Positions 35,837-44,517 of a stretch of DNA of 64,000 nucleotides are shown piece by piece (positions within the stretch are counted from its first letter, which is position 1; each line of letters begins with the position of its first letter). Where the stretch lies: contig NZ_CP022316.1 of assembly GCF_002216795.1 (NCBI RefSeq), positions 1,674,001 to 1,738,000 on the forward strand. Direction: 5' to 3'. Position numbers and translations under genes: made by a program. Under the pieces are notes generated by a model. It had not been told where the DNA came from, made no database searches, and saw nothing but the letters and a program-made list of their open reading frames with translations. The stretch comes from Brachybacterium avium (GTDB lineage Bacteria > Actinomycetota > Actinomycetes > Actinomycetales > Dermabacteraceae).

Positions 35837-36799
35837 TCAGACGAACGTCGCGGATGCCTCGTCGAGCCGCGCCACCTGCTCGTCGGTCAGCTGCAGGGCG
35901 GCTGCGGCGAAGAGCTGATCCAGCTGTGCGAGGGACGTCGCGGCCGTGATCGGCGCTGTGATCGTGGCGTGTGCGGACGCCCAGGCCAGCGCCACCGAGG
36001 CGGGATCGGTGCCGTGTGCGGCCGCGATGTCGTCCAGCACGTCCAGGACTCCCAGGCCGGCCGGAGTGAGGTAGCCCTTCACGGTCCCGCCGCGGGCGCG
36101 ACCCTCGGTGTCGGCCTCGGTGCGGTACTTGCCGCTGAGGAACCCGCCGGCGAGCACCTGGTAGGGGAAGACGGACATGCCGTGCCGCTCTGCGGTGGCG
36201 GCGAGCTCCTGCTCGTACCGGCGAGCGACGAGGGAGTACTGCGGCTGGAGGGCGACGGGCGCGGCGAAGCCGTTCTCCTCCGCGACGCGGAACCACTCGT
36301 CGATGGCCTGCGGGGAGAAGTTGGACAGCGCGACAGCGCGCACCTTGCCCTCGGTCACGAGCCGGTCGAAGGCGGCCGCGCTCTCCACGATCGGCGTCCG
36401 GTCATCCTGGAAGTGCGCGTAGTACAGGTCGATGTGATCGGTCTGCAGCCGGCGCAGCGACTCCTCGGCGCCGCGGGCGATCGTCTCCGGTGCGAGGCCC
36501 TGCAGGTCCGGCTTCCCGGAGACCTTGGTCGCGATGATGACGTCCTCGCGGTTCCGCCGCGCGGTGAGCCACTGTCCGATCACCGACTCCGATTCACCGC
36601 CGGAATTGCCCGGCATCCAGAAGGAATACTGGTCCGCGGTGTCCAGGAGGGTGCCGCCGCGCTCGAGGAAACCGTCCAGGACGGTGTGGAACTCCTCCGG
36701 TGCGGCCGGGTCGTTGAACGTGTTGGTCCCCAGGACCAGCGGATGGATGCTCAGCTCCGAGTCCCCGAGGCGGACGGTGGTGGTCGACGGCGCAGACAT
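35837..36799 (-). CDS. Aldo/keto reductase (AKR, larger-loop subgroup)
   Basis: NADP(H)-dependent oxidoreductase of 320 aa. The tetrad is D53 and Y58 ([10 protein letters not shown]), K92 (IIATKV) and H129 (YYAHFQDD). The start GTNTFNDP...[15 protein letters not shown] and the [15 protein letters not shown] region place it with the YdhF/Tas-like aldo/keto reductases of broad substrate range. ATG 36799 is preceded by GGAAAGGG. It is embedded in the hut region, 157 bases downstream of the IclR gene on the same strand and 148 bases before hutU, but has no known role in histidine breakdown. Confidence 0.9.
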   Translation of the reverse strand: MSAPSTTTVRLGDSELSIHPLVLGTNTFNDPAAPEEFHTVLDGFLERGGTLLDTADQYSFWMPGNSGGESESVIGQWLTARRNREDVIIATKVSGKPDLQGLAPETIARGAEESLRRLQTDHIDLYYAHFQDDRTPIVESAAAFDRLVTEGKVRAVALSNFSPQAIDEWFRVAEENGFAAPVALQPQYSLVARRYEQELAATAERHGMSVFPYQVLAGGFLSGKYRTEADTEGRARGGTVKGYLTPAGLGVLDVLDDIAAAHGTDPASVALAWASAHATITAPITAATSLAQLDQLFAAAALQLTDEQVARLDEASATFV

Positions 36800-36955
36800 G
36801 CAGCCCTTTCCTCGTCGTGGTGGACGGCAGCCCGTGCGGGCGTCCATCCTGGTCAACGACGAACGCTCCTCGAAAATTCCTTCCTCAGCACTGCTGGCGA
36901 CCACGGGAGTCACCGAGCGAACGGATCCGGCACGGCTCTCGTCGTGTCGGAGCGG

Positions 36956-37750
36956 TCACCCGCCCGTCACCGGAGTCTCCGGGCGGCGCCCGCCGAGCCT
37001 GCGGGCGATCTCCTCGGCCGCGGCGCGCACCGCGGACGTGCAGCGCTCCTGCACCGCCTGGGAGGTCCGTGCCTCCTCGAAGGTGAGGGCCACCGCGGCG
37101 ACGGGCCAGCCGGCGTGGTCGTGCACCACGGCCGCGACCGAGGCCAGCTCCTCGGTGACCTCCCCGCTCTCGTGCGCGACCCCGTCGGCCCGCACCCGAG
37201 TGAGGAGCTCACGCAGATCCTTCGGGCTCTCCGGGCCGGGGGTGGCGGTGCGGCTCGTGAAGTCCTCGCGGGTGCCGAACAGGGCGCGCAGCTGGGCAGG
37301 TGGGAGCTCGGCGAGGATCGCTCGACCGCTCGCGGTGAGGTGGGCGGAGATCCGCACGCCGACGTCGGTGACCAGGCTGGGCCGGTTCCGGGCCCGCTCC
37401 TCGATCACGTAGAGCACGTCCCGACCGTGCAGCACCGCGAGATGGCCCGATTCGCCGACCTCGTCGACCATCGCCTCGATCACGCGCCGACCGATCCGGG
37501 CCAGCGGCTCCTGGCGCAGGTAGGCGCCGGAGAGCTCCTGCGCCGCGGGGCCCAGCCCGTACAGCCGCTCCTGCTCCAGGTGCATCACGTACCCGTGCTG
37601 CACGAGCGTGGTCAGCAGGTCATAGGTGCGCGAGCGCGGCAGCGCCAGCTGCTCGGCGATCCGGGCGGCGGGCACCGGGGAGCGGCGCGAGGCGAGGAAG
37701 GTGAGCAGGCGCAGCGTCGCGTCGGCTGCCGGGGCCTTCGGGGTCGTCAT
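36956..37750 (-). CDS. IclR-family transcriptional regulator, candidate HutR
   Basis: Regulator of 264 aa. An N-terminal winged helix-turn-helix (about 8-65; PVPAARIAEQLALPRSRTYDLLTTL) is followed by an IclR effector domain (about 85-255) with the usual GRDVLYVIEE and HLTASGRAILAEL blocks. It is divergent from hutG by 116 bases, and the IclR group includes the hut regulators of corynebacteria, so it probably controls this cluster with histidine or urocanate as signal. ATG 37750 (MTTPKAPAA) lacks a ribosome-binding site and may be leaderless; an inverted repeat CCCGG-ATG-CCGGG (37792-37804) lies in the shared promoter region. Confidence 0.88.
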   Translation of the reverse strand: MTTPKAPAADATLRLLTFLASRRSPVPAARIAEQLALPRSRTYDLLTTLVQHGYVMHLEQERLYGLGPAAQELSGAYLRQEPLARIGRRVIEAMVDEVGESGHLAVLHGRDVLYVIEERARNRPSLVTDVGVRISAHLTASGRAILAELPPAQLRALFGTREDFTSRTATPGPESPKDLRELLTRVRADGVAHESGEVTEELASVAAVVHDHAGWPVAAVALTFEEARTSQAVQERCTSAVRAAAEEIARRLGGRRPETPVTGG

Positions 37751-37866
37751 AGCGGACAAGGATGCCATCGCCGCGGGTGCAGCGGTCGGCCCCCGGATGC
37801 CGGGTGCCATGATGGACGGAACCGGCCGAATCACATGCACGGATCACGCACCGACGAGGAGTCCCG

Positions 37867-38867
37867 ATGCCGATCTCTTCCCACAGCGACACCGCCTGGA
37901 CCGGGCGGCACGACGGCGACGGCCCCGAGCACGCGCGCTGGCACCAGGCGGTGCAGGTGGTCGCCGGTCCGCGCGACGCGGCGGCGGACCCGGCCTCCGA
38001 CCATGTGGCCCTGCTCGGCTTCCGCTCCGAGGAGGGCGTGCGTCGCAATCGGGGTCGGGTCGGGGCGGCCGACGGTCCTGCGGCGCTGCGCCGGGCGCTG
38101 GCCCCGCTGGCGCTGCACGGTCCGCTGGCCGAGGGGACGGTGGGCCTGCACGATCTCGGCGACGCCGAGACCGTCGGAGAGGATCTCGAGGCCGGGCAGG
38201 CCGCAGCCGCGGCGCTGACCTCCGCCGCCCTGGACCGGGCCGGCTCCCGCTTGGCCGTGGTGCTCGGCGGCGGGCACGGGACGGCCTGGTCCTCCTACCT
38301 CGGGCTGGTCGGCTCCGGGCTCGGGCCGCGCGCGGGACAGCGCTGGGGGTGCTGAACCTCGATGCCCACTTCGACCTGCGCGAGGAGTCGCGGCCCACCT
38401 CCGGCACGCCCTTCGCCCAGATGGCCGCGGCGGAGCAGAAGGTGGGCCGGGACCTGCATTACGCGGTGCTCGGGATCGCGGAGCCCTCGAACACGGGGGT
38501 GCTGTTCGCGAAGGCCGAGGAGCTCGGGGTGCGGTGGTGGACCGATGAGCAGTGCCTGGCCGCGGGGGCCGAGGGGATCACCCGCTTCGTCGAGGAGTTC
38601 ACCGCCGAGCTGGACCTGCTGTACCTGACCATCGACCTCGACGTGCTGCCCGCCGCGACCGCGCCGGGTGTCTCGGCCCCGGCCGCCTACGGGGTGCCGC
38701 TGCCCTTGATCGCCGCCGCCGTGCGCGCCGCGGCCGGCAGCGGGAAGCTTGCCCTGCTGGACGTGGTGGAGCTGAACCCGGCGCTGGACATCGACGGCCG
38801 CACCGCCCGGGCCGCCGCCCGCCTCATCGACGACGCAGTCCGCCAGGTGGCCGGCCCCGCCCGCTGA
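37867..38867 (+). pseudogene. hutG: Formimidoylglutamase/arginase-family enzyme, one frameshift
   Basis: Fourth step of histidine degradation: hydrolysis of N-formimino-glutamate to glutamate and formamide, by a binuclear Mn2+ ureohydrolase. From ATG 37867 the first frame runs through LGFRSEEGVRRNRGRVGAADGP and VLGGGHGTAW (metal ligand His). At 38334-38336 (GGG where GGGG is expected) the frame is lost; the next frame continues LGVLNLDAHFDLR (metal ligands D, H, D), then LTIDLDVLPAATAPGVSAP. With one base added the protein is 333 aa and all arginase motifs are present. GAGGAG precedes the ATG. It is divergent from the IclR gene. Confidence 0.9.
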
Positions 38868-38908
38868 TCCGCTGCTCCGCAGCTCGGTCGGGCGATGCCT
38901 GCGCGGCC

Positions 38909-39924
38909 TCAGCGCAGGCGCACGAAGGAGCGCAGATCTGCCTCGTGGTCATGGGCCTCGACGAAGCCCAACGATTCGTAGAACGCCCGCTGGCCGGGCT
39001 CGGCATCGGTGAGCAGCACCTGCTGGCGCACCTCGCCGAAGGGGGCGAAGGCCGCCTCGACCAGGCGCCGGCCGAGCCCGGTGCGGTGCGCCTCCGGGGC
39101 CACCAGCACGTCCTGCAGGTAGGCGATGGTGACGCCGTCCCCGACCACCCGGGCCAGTCCCAGCAGCCGCCCGTCGCGGCGAGCAGTGACCACCCGCAGG
39201 CTGCCGGCGAGCGCGCGCTCCAGGGTGGCGGGCTCGGCGGTGTAGGCGCCCCAGCCCACCGCGTCGTACAGGTCCAGCGTCTCCTCCAGCGCCGGCACCT
39301 CGGGGCCCACGACGGTCTGCCCGGGCACCGTCGCGGGGGCGGGCTCCTCGGCCTGCCAGTGTGCGTCGACCAGCTGGAACAGACGGCAGTCGGCCCAGTC
39401 CCCGCCGAGTCGCAGATAGGAGGGGGCGAGCCCGAACTCCGCGAAGCCGCAGCGTTCGAGGACACGGGCCGACGCCTCGTTGCCGAGCCGCACCTCGGCC
39501 TGGAGCCGGTGCAGCGCGAGCCCGCCGAAGGCCACCGCGATCGCGGCTCGCACCGCGTGCGTCGCGATGCCGCGCCCGGTGACCGCATGATCCACCCAGT
39601 ACCCGAGCGTGGCCGATTGGAACGCTCCGCGGGTGAGGCCGGAGAGCGTCAGGCGCCCCACCAGCCGCTGCACGCCGTCCTCCTCGAGCCGGATCGCGAG
39701 CGGCAGGCTGCGGCCGGCCTCCCGGTCGGCGACGGCCTGGGCGACCGCGGTGCTCTGGCCGGCCTCGGTGAACCACGACTCCTCCCGGGCGGGGCACCGA
39801 CCAGCAGGTGCTCTCGGTTGCGCAGCTCGAGGTCCAGCAGTTCCGGGGCATCCGCCGGGACCAGGAGCGTCAGCGTGACCTGCAGGGGACCCACAGGACG
39901 GTGATGGTCGGGGAGCGCAGTCAT
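38909..39924 (-). pseudogene. Tandem GNAT acetyltransferase, one frameshift
   Basis: Two GNAT domains in one polypeptide. From ATG 39924 (MTALPDHHRPVGPLQVTLTL) the frame runs to LLVGAPPG and breaks near 39785-39791, where a C is missing. The next frame carries the rest of a RimJ/RimL-type first domain (AFQSATLGYWVDHAVTGRGIATHAVRA, in parts) and, from about residue 200, a second GNAT domain (YLQDVLVAPEAHRTGLGRRLVEAAF, in parts; acetyl-CoA loop R/Q-x-x-G-x-G/A as HRTGLGRRL). The repaired product is 338 aa. Substrates may be N-terminal residues, antibiotics or small amines. Tandem RimL-like plus GNAT fusions exist but are uncommon. Confidence 0.8.
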
Positions 39925-39935
39925 GATCCGGCAGC

Positions 39936-40853
39936 TCAGAGCACCAGCGTCTGGACCAGGGTCACCGCGGCCACTCCCCCGAGCAGCGCCGAGAATGCCA
40001 GGGTGAGCGTGGAGGGTCGGGCCTTCGCCGAGAGGGGGCCGCCGAGGATCCCGCCCGCCGCGGAGCCGGCCGCGAAGATCAGCGTGGTCACCCAGTCGAT
40101 CTGCACGTCGGTGCCCAGGCGCGCCAGCAGGCTGGTGGCCGTGGCGACCACCATCACCAGCAGGCTGGTGCCGGAGGCGCGGCGCATCGCCAGGCCCAGG
40201 GCGATCACCAGCATCGGCACCACGATGAAGCCGCCGCCCACCCCGAAGAAACCGGTGAGGAACCCGGTGAGGGTGGCTGCGGCGATCACCAGCGAGAGCC
40301 GGGGCGAGGCGGGAGGGGTCGGGGTCAGGGGCAGCTCCGGCTCGCCGTGATGACTGCGCAGCCCGTCGGCCGTATCGACCATGTCGGGGCCGGGCTGGTC
40401 GAGCACCGGATCGTCGTAGGTGGCCACGGGCTCCTCGGTGGCGGCCTCGGCCGGGCTGGTGTGCTCCGCCACCCGCTCCTCGGCGCGGGCGCGCAGGGCG
40501 CGGCGCAGCATCGAGATCGCGACCAGCGCCAGCATCGCCCCGAACAGCGTGAGCAGGATCTGCGCGGGCACGAGGGCGGAGAGCCGGGAGCCGACCACCG
40601 CCCCGACCACGGAGACCCCCGCGAACACCAGGCCGTTGCGCCAGTCCACGTTCCGGTGCCGGGCATGGTGCGGCAGGCTCGCCAGCGCGGTGATCAGCAC
40701 GATGATCAGGCTCGACGCGGTCGCGGAATGGGCGGGCATGCCGAGCAGGAACACCAGCACCGGCACCGCGAGGATGCCGCCGCCGGCGCCGAGCGCCCCC
40801 ACCACGATCCCCACGCACACCCCGACGACGACAGCGAGCAGTGCGAGATCCAT
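39936..40853 (-). CDS. TauE/SafE-family sulfite/organosulfur exporter
   Basis: Integral membrane protein of 305 aa with eight helices in two halves. The characteristic glycine motif GALGAGGGILAVPVL occurs near the N-terminus, and its repeat GFFGVGGGFIVVPML opens the second half. Between them is a hydrophilic loop of about 60 residues, Pro/Glu-rich, that is longer than usual. Family members export sulfite, sulfoacetate or related anions. Start ATG 40853 has GAAGGAC 9 bases upstream; the open frame that extends to 42161 is antisense to the next gene. The tandem GNAT gene starts 11 bases downstream on the same strand. Confidence 0.9.
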   Translation of the reverse strand: MDLALLAVVVGVCVGIVVGALGAGGGILAVPVLVFLLGMPAHSATASSLIIVLITALASLPHHARHRNVDWRNGLVFAGVSVVGAVVGSRLSALVPAQILLTLFGAMLALVAISMLRRALRARAEERVAEHTSPAEAATEEPVATYDDPVLDQPGPDMVDTADGLRSHHGEPELPLTPTPPASPRLSLVIAAATLTGFLTGFFGVGGGFIVVPMLVIALGLAMRRASGTSLLVMVVATATSLLARLGTDVQIDWVTTLIFAAGSAAGGILGGPLSAKARPSTLTLAFSALLGGVAAVTLVQTLVL

Positions 40854-41015
40854 GGAGCGGTGTCCTTCGTCGGAGAGGCTGGGGAGCGAGGGCGAGCAAC
40901 GTGCGGCCGGGCGTCCCCCGGGGACCGGCAGGACGCCCGGGACATCGTATCGACCGCTCCCCCGGTCCGCGCCGCCGCCTCGATAGGATCGAGGGCCCCA
41001 TGGACAGGAGCGGCG

Positions 41016-42107
41016 ATGCCCACCGACGAGCCCCAGCATCCTCCGGCGCTGCTGGATCCCGTCTCGCCCGCGATGGGCGAACTGCTGGTCGAGGCCTGGC
41101 GCAGCGACGCCCTGGCACCGCCCGCGATGCTCTCCGGTCCGGTCCAGGTCGCGCTCGCGGGGGTGGGTGAGCGCTTCGCCGCCTGGAGGGTCCTTCCGGC
41201 CCACCATGCACCGCTGATCGTGCGGATCCCGCATGTCGCTCCGGAGGAGCTGCACCAGGACCTCGACCGGGAGATCGCCGCGCTGACCCTGCTCCCGCCG
41301 GGGGTGGGCCCGCAGCCGATCGCCGTCCATGCCGAGGCGGGGACCAGCCCGCTGGGGCACCCCTACGTGGTGACCACGGAGATCCCCGGCGCGGCCCTCG
41401 CGCCGAGAGCCTGGACCGCGACGCATCTGCGCTCCCACGCCGAACTCCTGGCGCGGCTGCATACGGTCGCCGCCCCCGGCCGCGGCCCGGTGAGCCCCGG
41501 CACGCAGCCCTGGACGGCGGTGCCCGCCAGCCCGCCGAGCCTGCTGTCCGAGGTCGAGGGCGAGATCGCGTCCTGGCAGACGCTGCACGGCGCCGCGATC
41601 CGGGAGCACGGCCTGTCCCCGCTGCTGGAGGCCGCGCTCGAGGCGGTGGCGGCCGTGGAGGGGCAGATCCAGCACCTGGACGGCTTCGTGCTCGCCCACG
41701 GGGACCTGTGCGCGACCAACATCATGTGGGACGGCCGGGACGAGCCGGCCGCCCTCCCGCGTGTGCAGTACATCGACTTCGAGTGGGCCCAGGGGGACGA
41801 CCCCGCCCGCGACCTCGCCTCCCTCGGCGGCACCGTCCACGGCGGGCCCTGGTACGTGCCGATGAGCGAGGTGCGGGTCGCGGAGTTCGTCGACGCCTAC
41901 GTGCAGGCACGCACCGTCCACGGCCCGGTGCCCGCCTCGGTCACCGACGTCCACTCGCTGCGGGAGCGGCTGCGGGCGTGGACCGCCTACGAGCGCACCG
42001 CGATGCTGGTGCACGTCGCCTCCCGCGCAGCCACCCGTGCCTCGCATCGGCGGGTGCTGCCGGTGCTGCGGGGCACCCTGGCCGAAACCCTCGGCATCGA
42101 CCGCTGA
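41016..42107 (+). CDS. Aminoglycoside-phosphotransferase-fold kinase
   Basis: Phosphotransferase of 363 aa. The catalytic loop is LAHGDLCATNIMWD (HGDxxxxN) and the Mg-binding DFG equivalent is YIDFEWAQGDDPARDLA. The N-terminal lobe is less clear but shows APLIVRIPHVAPEE with the probable ATP-binding Arg/Lys. The APH family includes antibiotic, choline/ethanolamine, homoserine and sugar kinases; nothing in the sequence or neighbours selects among them. ATG 41016 has AGGAG 5 bases upstream. A second APH-fold kinase follows after 92 bases but appears to have its own promoter. Confidence 0.82.
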   Translation: MPTDEPQHPPALLDPVSPAMGELLVEAWRSDALAPPAMLSGPVQVALAGVGERFAAWRVLPAHHAPLIVRIPHVAPEELHQDLDREIAALTLLPPGVGPQPIAVHAEAGTSPLGHPYVVTTEIPGAALAPRAWTATHLRSHAELLARLHTVAAPGRGPVSPGTQPWTAVPASPPSLLSEVEGEIASWQTLHGAAIREHGLSPLLEAALEAVAAVEGQIQHLDGFVLAHGDLCATNIMWDGRDEPAALPRVQYIDFEWAQGDDPARDLASLGGTVHGGPWYVPMSEVRVAEFVDAYVQARTVHGPVPASVTDVHSLRERLRAWTAYERTAMLVHVASRAATRASHRRVLPVLRGTLAETLGIDR

Positions 42108-42199
42108 GAGGCCGCGCCGACACCCCGTCCGGACCCCCGACCGTGCCCCAGGACACGGCAAGTGGCACCGCCCGCACAGACTCTGCGTACGGTAGGCCC

Positions 42200-42988
42200 A
42201 TGAACGACTTCGTGAAGAATGCCGACAGCGCCCCCACCGGGTACATCGCGGCCGAGGCCGCCGGGCTGCGCTGGCTCGCGGAACCCCAGGTCATCCCTGT
42301 GGTCGAGGTGCTCGACGAGGAGAAGAAGACGCTGCGCCTGGCGCGCCTGGAGACGGTGCCGCCGACGGCGGAGGCCGCCTTCGAGCTGGGACGCGGCCTG
42401 GCTCGGCTGCACGATTCCGGCGCGCCCTCCTTCGGCTGGACCCCGGCCGACGGCGCCTGGTTCGGACCGTTCGAGAGCCCCTTCGCCGTGGCGAACACGC
42501 CGAACGCGGACTTCGCCGGGTACTGGGCCGATGATCGGCTGCGGCCCCTGGCCGACGCCGTCACCCGCACGCTCGGCGCCGACGGCCACGACACCGTGGA
42601 CGAGGCGATCGACATCGTCGCCGACGGCGTCTTCGACGGGGTCAGCGGGCAGGGCGAGGAGGAGCCGGCCCGGGTCCACGGAGATCTGTGGTCCGGCAAC
42701 GTGATGTGGACCGCGCAGGGTGCGACCCTCATCGACCCGGCCGCCCACGGCGGGCACCGGCTCGAGGATCTCGCGATGCTCTCGCTGTTCGGAGCCCCGT
42801 TCCTCGAGGAGATCTTCGAGGGCTACGAGGCCGAGCACCCCCTGCCCGGGGACTGGCAGCAGGATCTGCCCGCACACCTGCTCTTCGGTCTGCTCGGGCA
42901 CGTGCGCCTGTTCGGCGAGGCCTACGTGGACCAGACCATCGCCACCGCGGAGGCGATCATCGACCGCGCCGACCAGCTGGGGTTCTGA
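42200..42988 (+). CDS. Fructosamine kinase-family protein (FN3K-like)
   Basis: Kinase of 263 aa of the fructosamine-3-kinase family, which phosphorylates sugar-amine adducts on glycated proteins or amino acids and so initiates deglycation. Motifs are LARLHDSGAPSFGW, ARVHGDLWSGNVMWT (the FN3K-specific HGDLWxGN loop), and LIDPAAHGGHRLEDLAMLSLFG (DPA metal-binding site). TACGGT lies 6 bases before the ATG at 42200 and no ribosome-binding site is present, so the transcript is probably leaderless. It is the most confidently classed of the two neighbouring APH-fold kinases. Confidence 0.9.
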   Translation: MNDFVKNADSAPTGYIAAEAAGLRWLAEPQVIPVVEVLDEEKKTLRLARLETVPPTAEAAFELGRGLARLHDSGAPSFGWTPADGAWFGPFESPFAVANTPNADFAGYWADDRLRPLADAVTRTLGADGHDTVDEAIDIVADGVFDGVSGQGEEEPARVHGDLWSGNVMWTAQGATLIDPAAHGGHRLEDLAMLSLFGAPFLEEIFEGYEAEHPLPGDWQQDLPAHLLFGLLGHVRLFGEAYVDQTIATAEAIIDRADQLGF

Positions 42989-43030
42989 GCCGCGCTGGCG
43001 CACGGCGAACGAGCACCCGGGAGAGCGGCA

Positions 43031-44281
43031 ATGTGGAGGTTGAAGAACTCCCGCGGCACGTTCCTGGACGTATACGGATTCCGCCACGACCGAAGCTTTT
43101 GGTGGCACTGTGCATCCCTGCTCGCCGAGTCGGCACCGGACGCGGACGCGCAAGCGGAAATGTTGGCCTGGCGGGACGCCCCAAAGAACCGTCCAGCAGT
43201 GGAATGGGAACCGACGAACTCGAACTGCCCCGCCATCAGCGCGTTGGTCGATCGTCTCGTCGTTCTCCTGCCCGCGGAGTGGCGAGGACTCGGTCGGAAC
43301 ATCTTCGTCGGGATCACGCCGCTGGGTGAAGCAAACGCCGTGGCGTGGAACCACGACCGGCGCGGCATCGTGGAGCTCAATCTCCAGTACCTCTGGGTGC
43401 TCGATGAGTACGGTGCGGCCTTCGACGAGTTCCGGTACGCCGTCGCACTTCGGATCACCCGTGAAGCTGAGGCCCCGATCCAGCGTCATTCCGACGCCGA
43501 CTACGGTGCTCTCCTGTCCAGCTGGCGACATCTCCAGGACGCGGCCGAGTTGTGGCGTGACACCTCGGTGGTCCATCCAGGGGACCAGCGACTCACCCGC
43601 CTCGCGCCCGGACGGCTACCGGAGGAGCGAGACCGCCTCCGCTCGTCGGCGGAGACCTTCATCGTCGGCCATGAACTCGCGCACCACGTCCTCGCCCACA
43701 CCTCCCGCGGCGCCCACCAGCGACGGCGTGAGGCCGAGAAGATCCTCGACGGTGTCAGGACCCGCCGGCATTCGAGGGAGGGCGACGAGATCCCTGGACG
43801 CTGGCAGCAGGAGCTCGACGCCGATGTCACCAGCATGGCGATCATCGCCCGCCGCTTCGGGCACGACGGCTCTGTCGGGGATGCCTACGCAGCGCTTTTC
43901 GGCGCCGTGATCGCTCTTGTCGCAGCTGCACACATCAACGTCGGCTGGGCCGCCGGGGACCGGTCCTCGACGCATCCTCCGCTCTCGGTGAGGCTCAGCA
44001 ACCTGGGCGCGGCGGTCGAGGAGTGGTATTCGGACACCCCGCGAGGTCCGCACGGGGACCACCCGCTGGACCTCTGGCAGCAGCTGGAGCTCTTTACCGA
44101 AATGGCTCGGCTGTGCATCGAAGAGCCGCAGTGGGTGGAGAGCATAGGGGAAGAGGACTTCATCACCAGACTCACCGCGGCGCACGTGCTCCGATGGGAA
44201 TCGCTCGAGGCGCAAATACCTCTCCCTGAGGATTTCACGGCTCAGCAGCTCCCAGAACGACGACCCCCTCGCGATACCTGA
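43031..44281 (+). CDS. Unknown protein with zincin-like HExxH motif
   Basis: Cytosolic-looking protein of 416 aa that I do not recognise by family. It carries a complete metallopeptidase-type motif, FIVGHELAHHVLAHTSR (HELAH at about 217-221, i.e. zinc His, catalytic Glu, zinc His), and about 55 residues later QQELDADVTSMAI, where ELDAD supplies a plausible third zinc ligand as in M48-like peptidases. A single hydrophobic segment (about 285-300, GAVIALVAAAHINVGW) follows. There is no signal peptide. Base composition is slightly less GC-rich than its neighbours, hinting at transfer. GGAGAGCGGCA precedes the ATG. Gap 44282-44517 shows nothing. Confidence 0.55.
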   Translation: MWRLKNSRGTFLDVYGFRHDRSFWWHCASLLAESAPDADAQAEMLAWRDAPKNRPAVEWEPTNSNCPAISALVDRLVVLLPAEWRGLGRNIFVGITPLGEANAVAWNHDRRGIVELNLQYLWVLDEYGAAFDEFRYAVALRITREAEAPIQRHSDADYGALLSSWRHLQDAAELWRDTSVVHPGDQRLTRLAPGRLPEERDRLRSSAETFIVGHELAHHVLAHTSRGAHQRRREAEKILDGVRTRRHSREGDEIPGRWQQELDADVTSMAIIARRFGHDGSVGDAYAALFGAVIALVAAAHINVGWAAGDRSSTHPPLSVRLSNLGAAVEEWYSDTPRGPHGDHPLDLWQQLELFTEMARLCIEEPQWVESIGEEDFITRLTAAHVLRWESLEAQIPLPEDFTAQQLPERRPPRDT

Positions 44282-44517
44282 GCCCGCCCCTCACTCGGTC
44301 CGACGCCAGCACCGCGCGAGCTCGGCGAGGTCATCGTCGCCGCGGAGGCCGTCGGCCGCCGCATGGAGACGGCGCCGACTGATCAGCCATGGCGGTGCAG
44401 GCCGTGTGGACCGCTCGGTGGACCGGCCGTCTCGTCGCCGTGGAGAGTTCGTGCGCGGAAGGGACAGGTCCTGCTGTGGCGCCGGGAAGTGCGTGGGCGA
44501 TCGGCTAGGTTGCCAGC

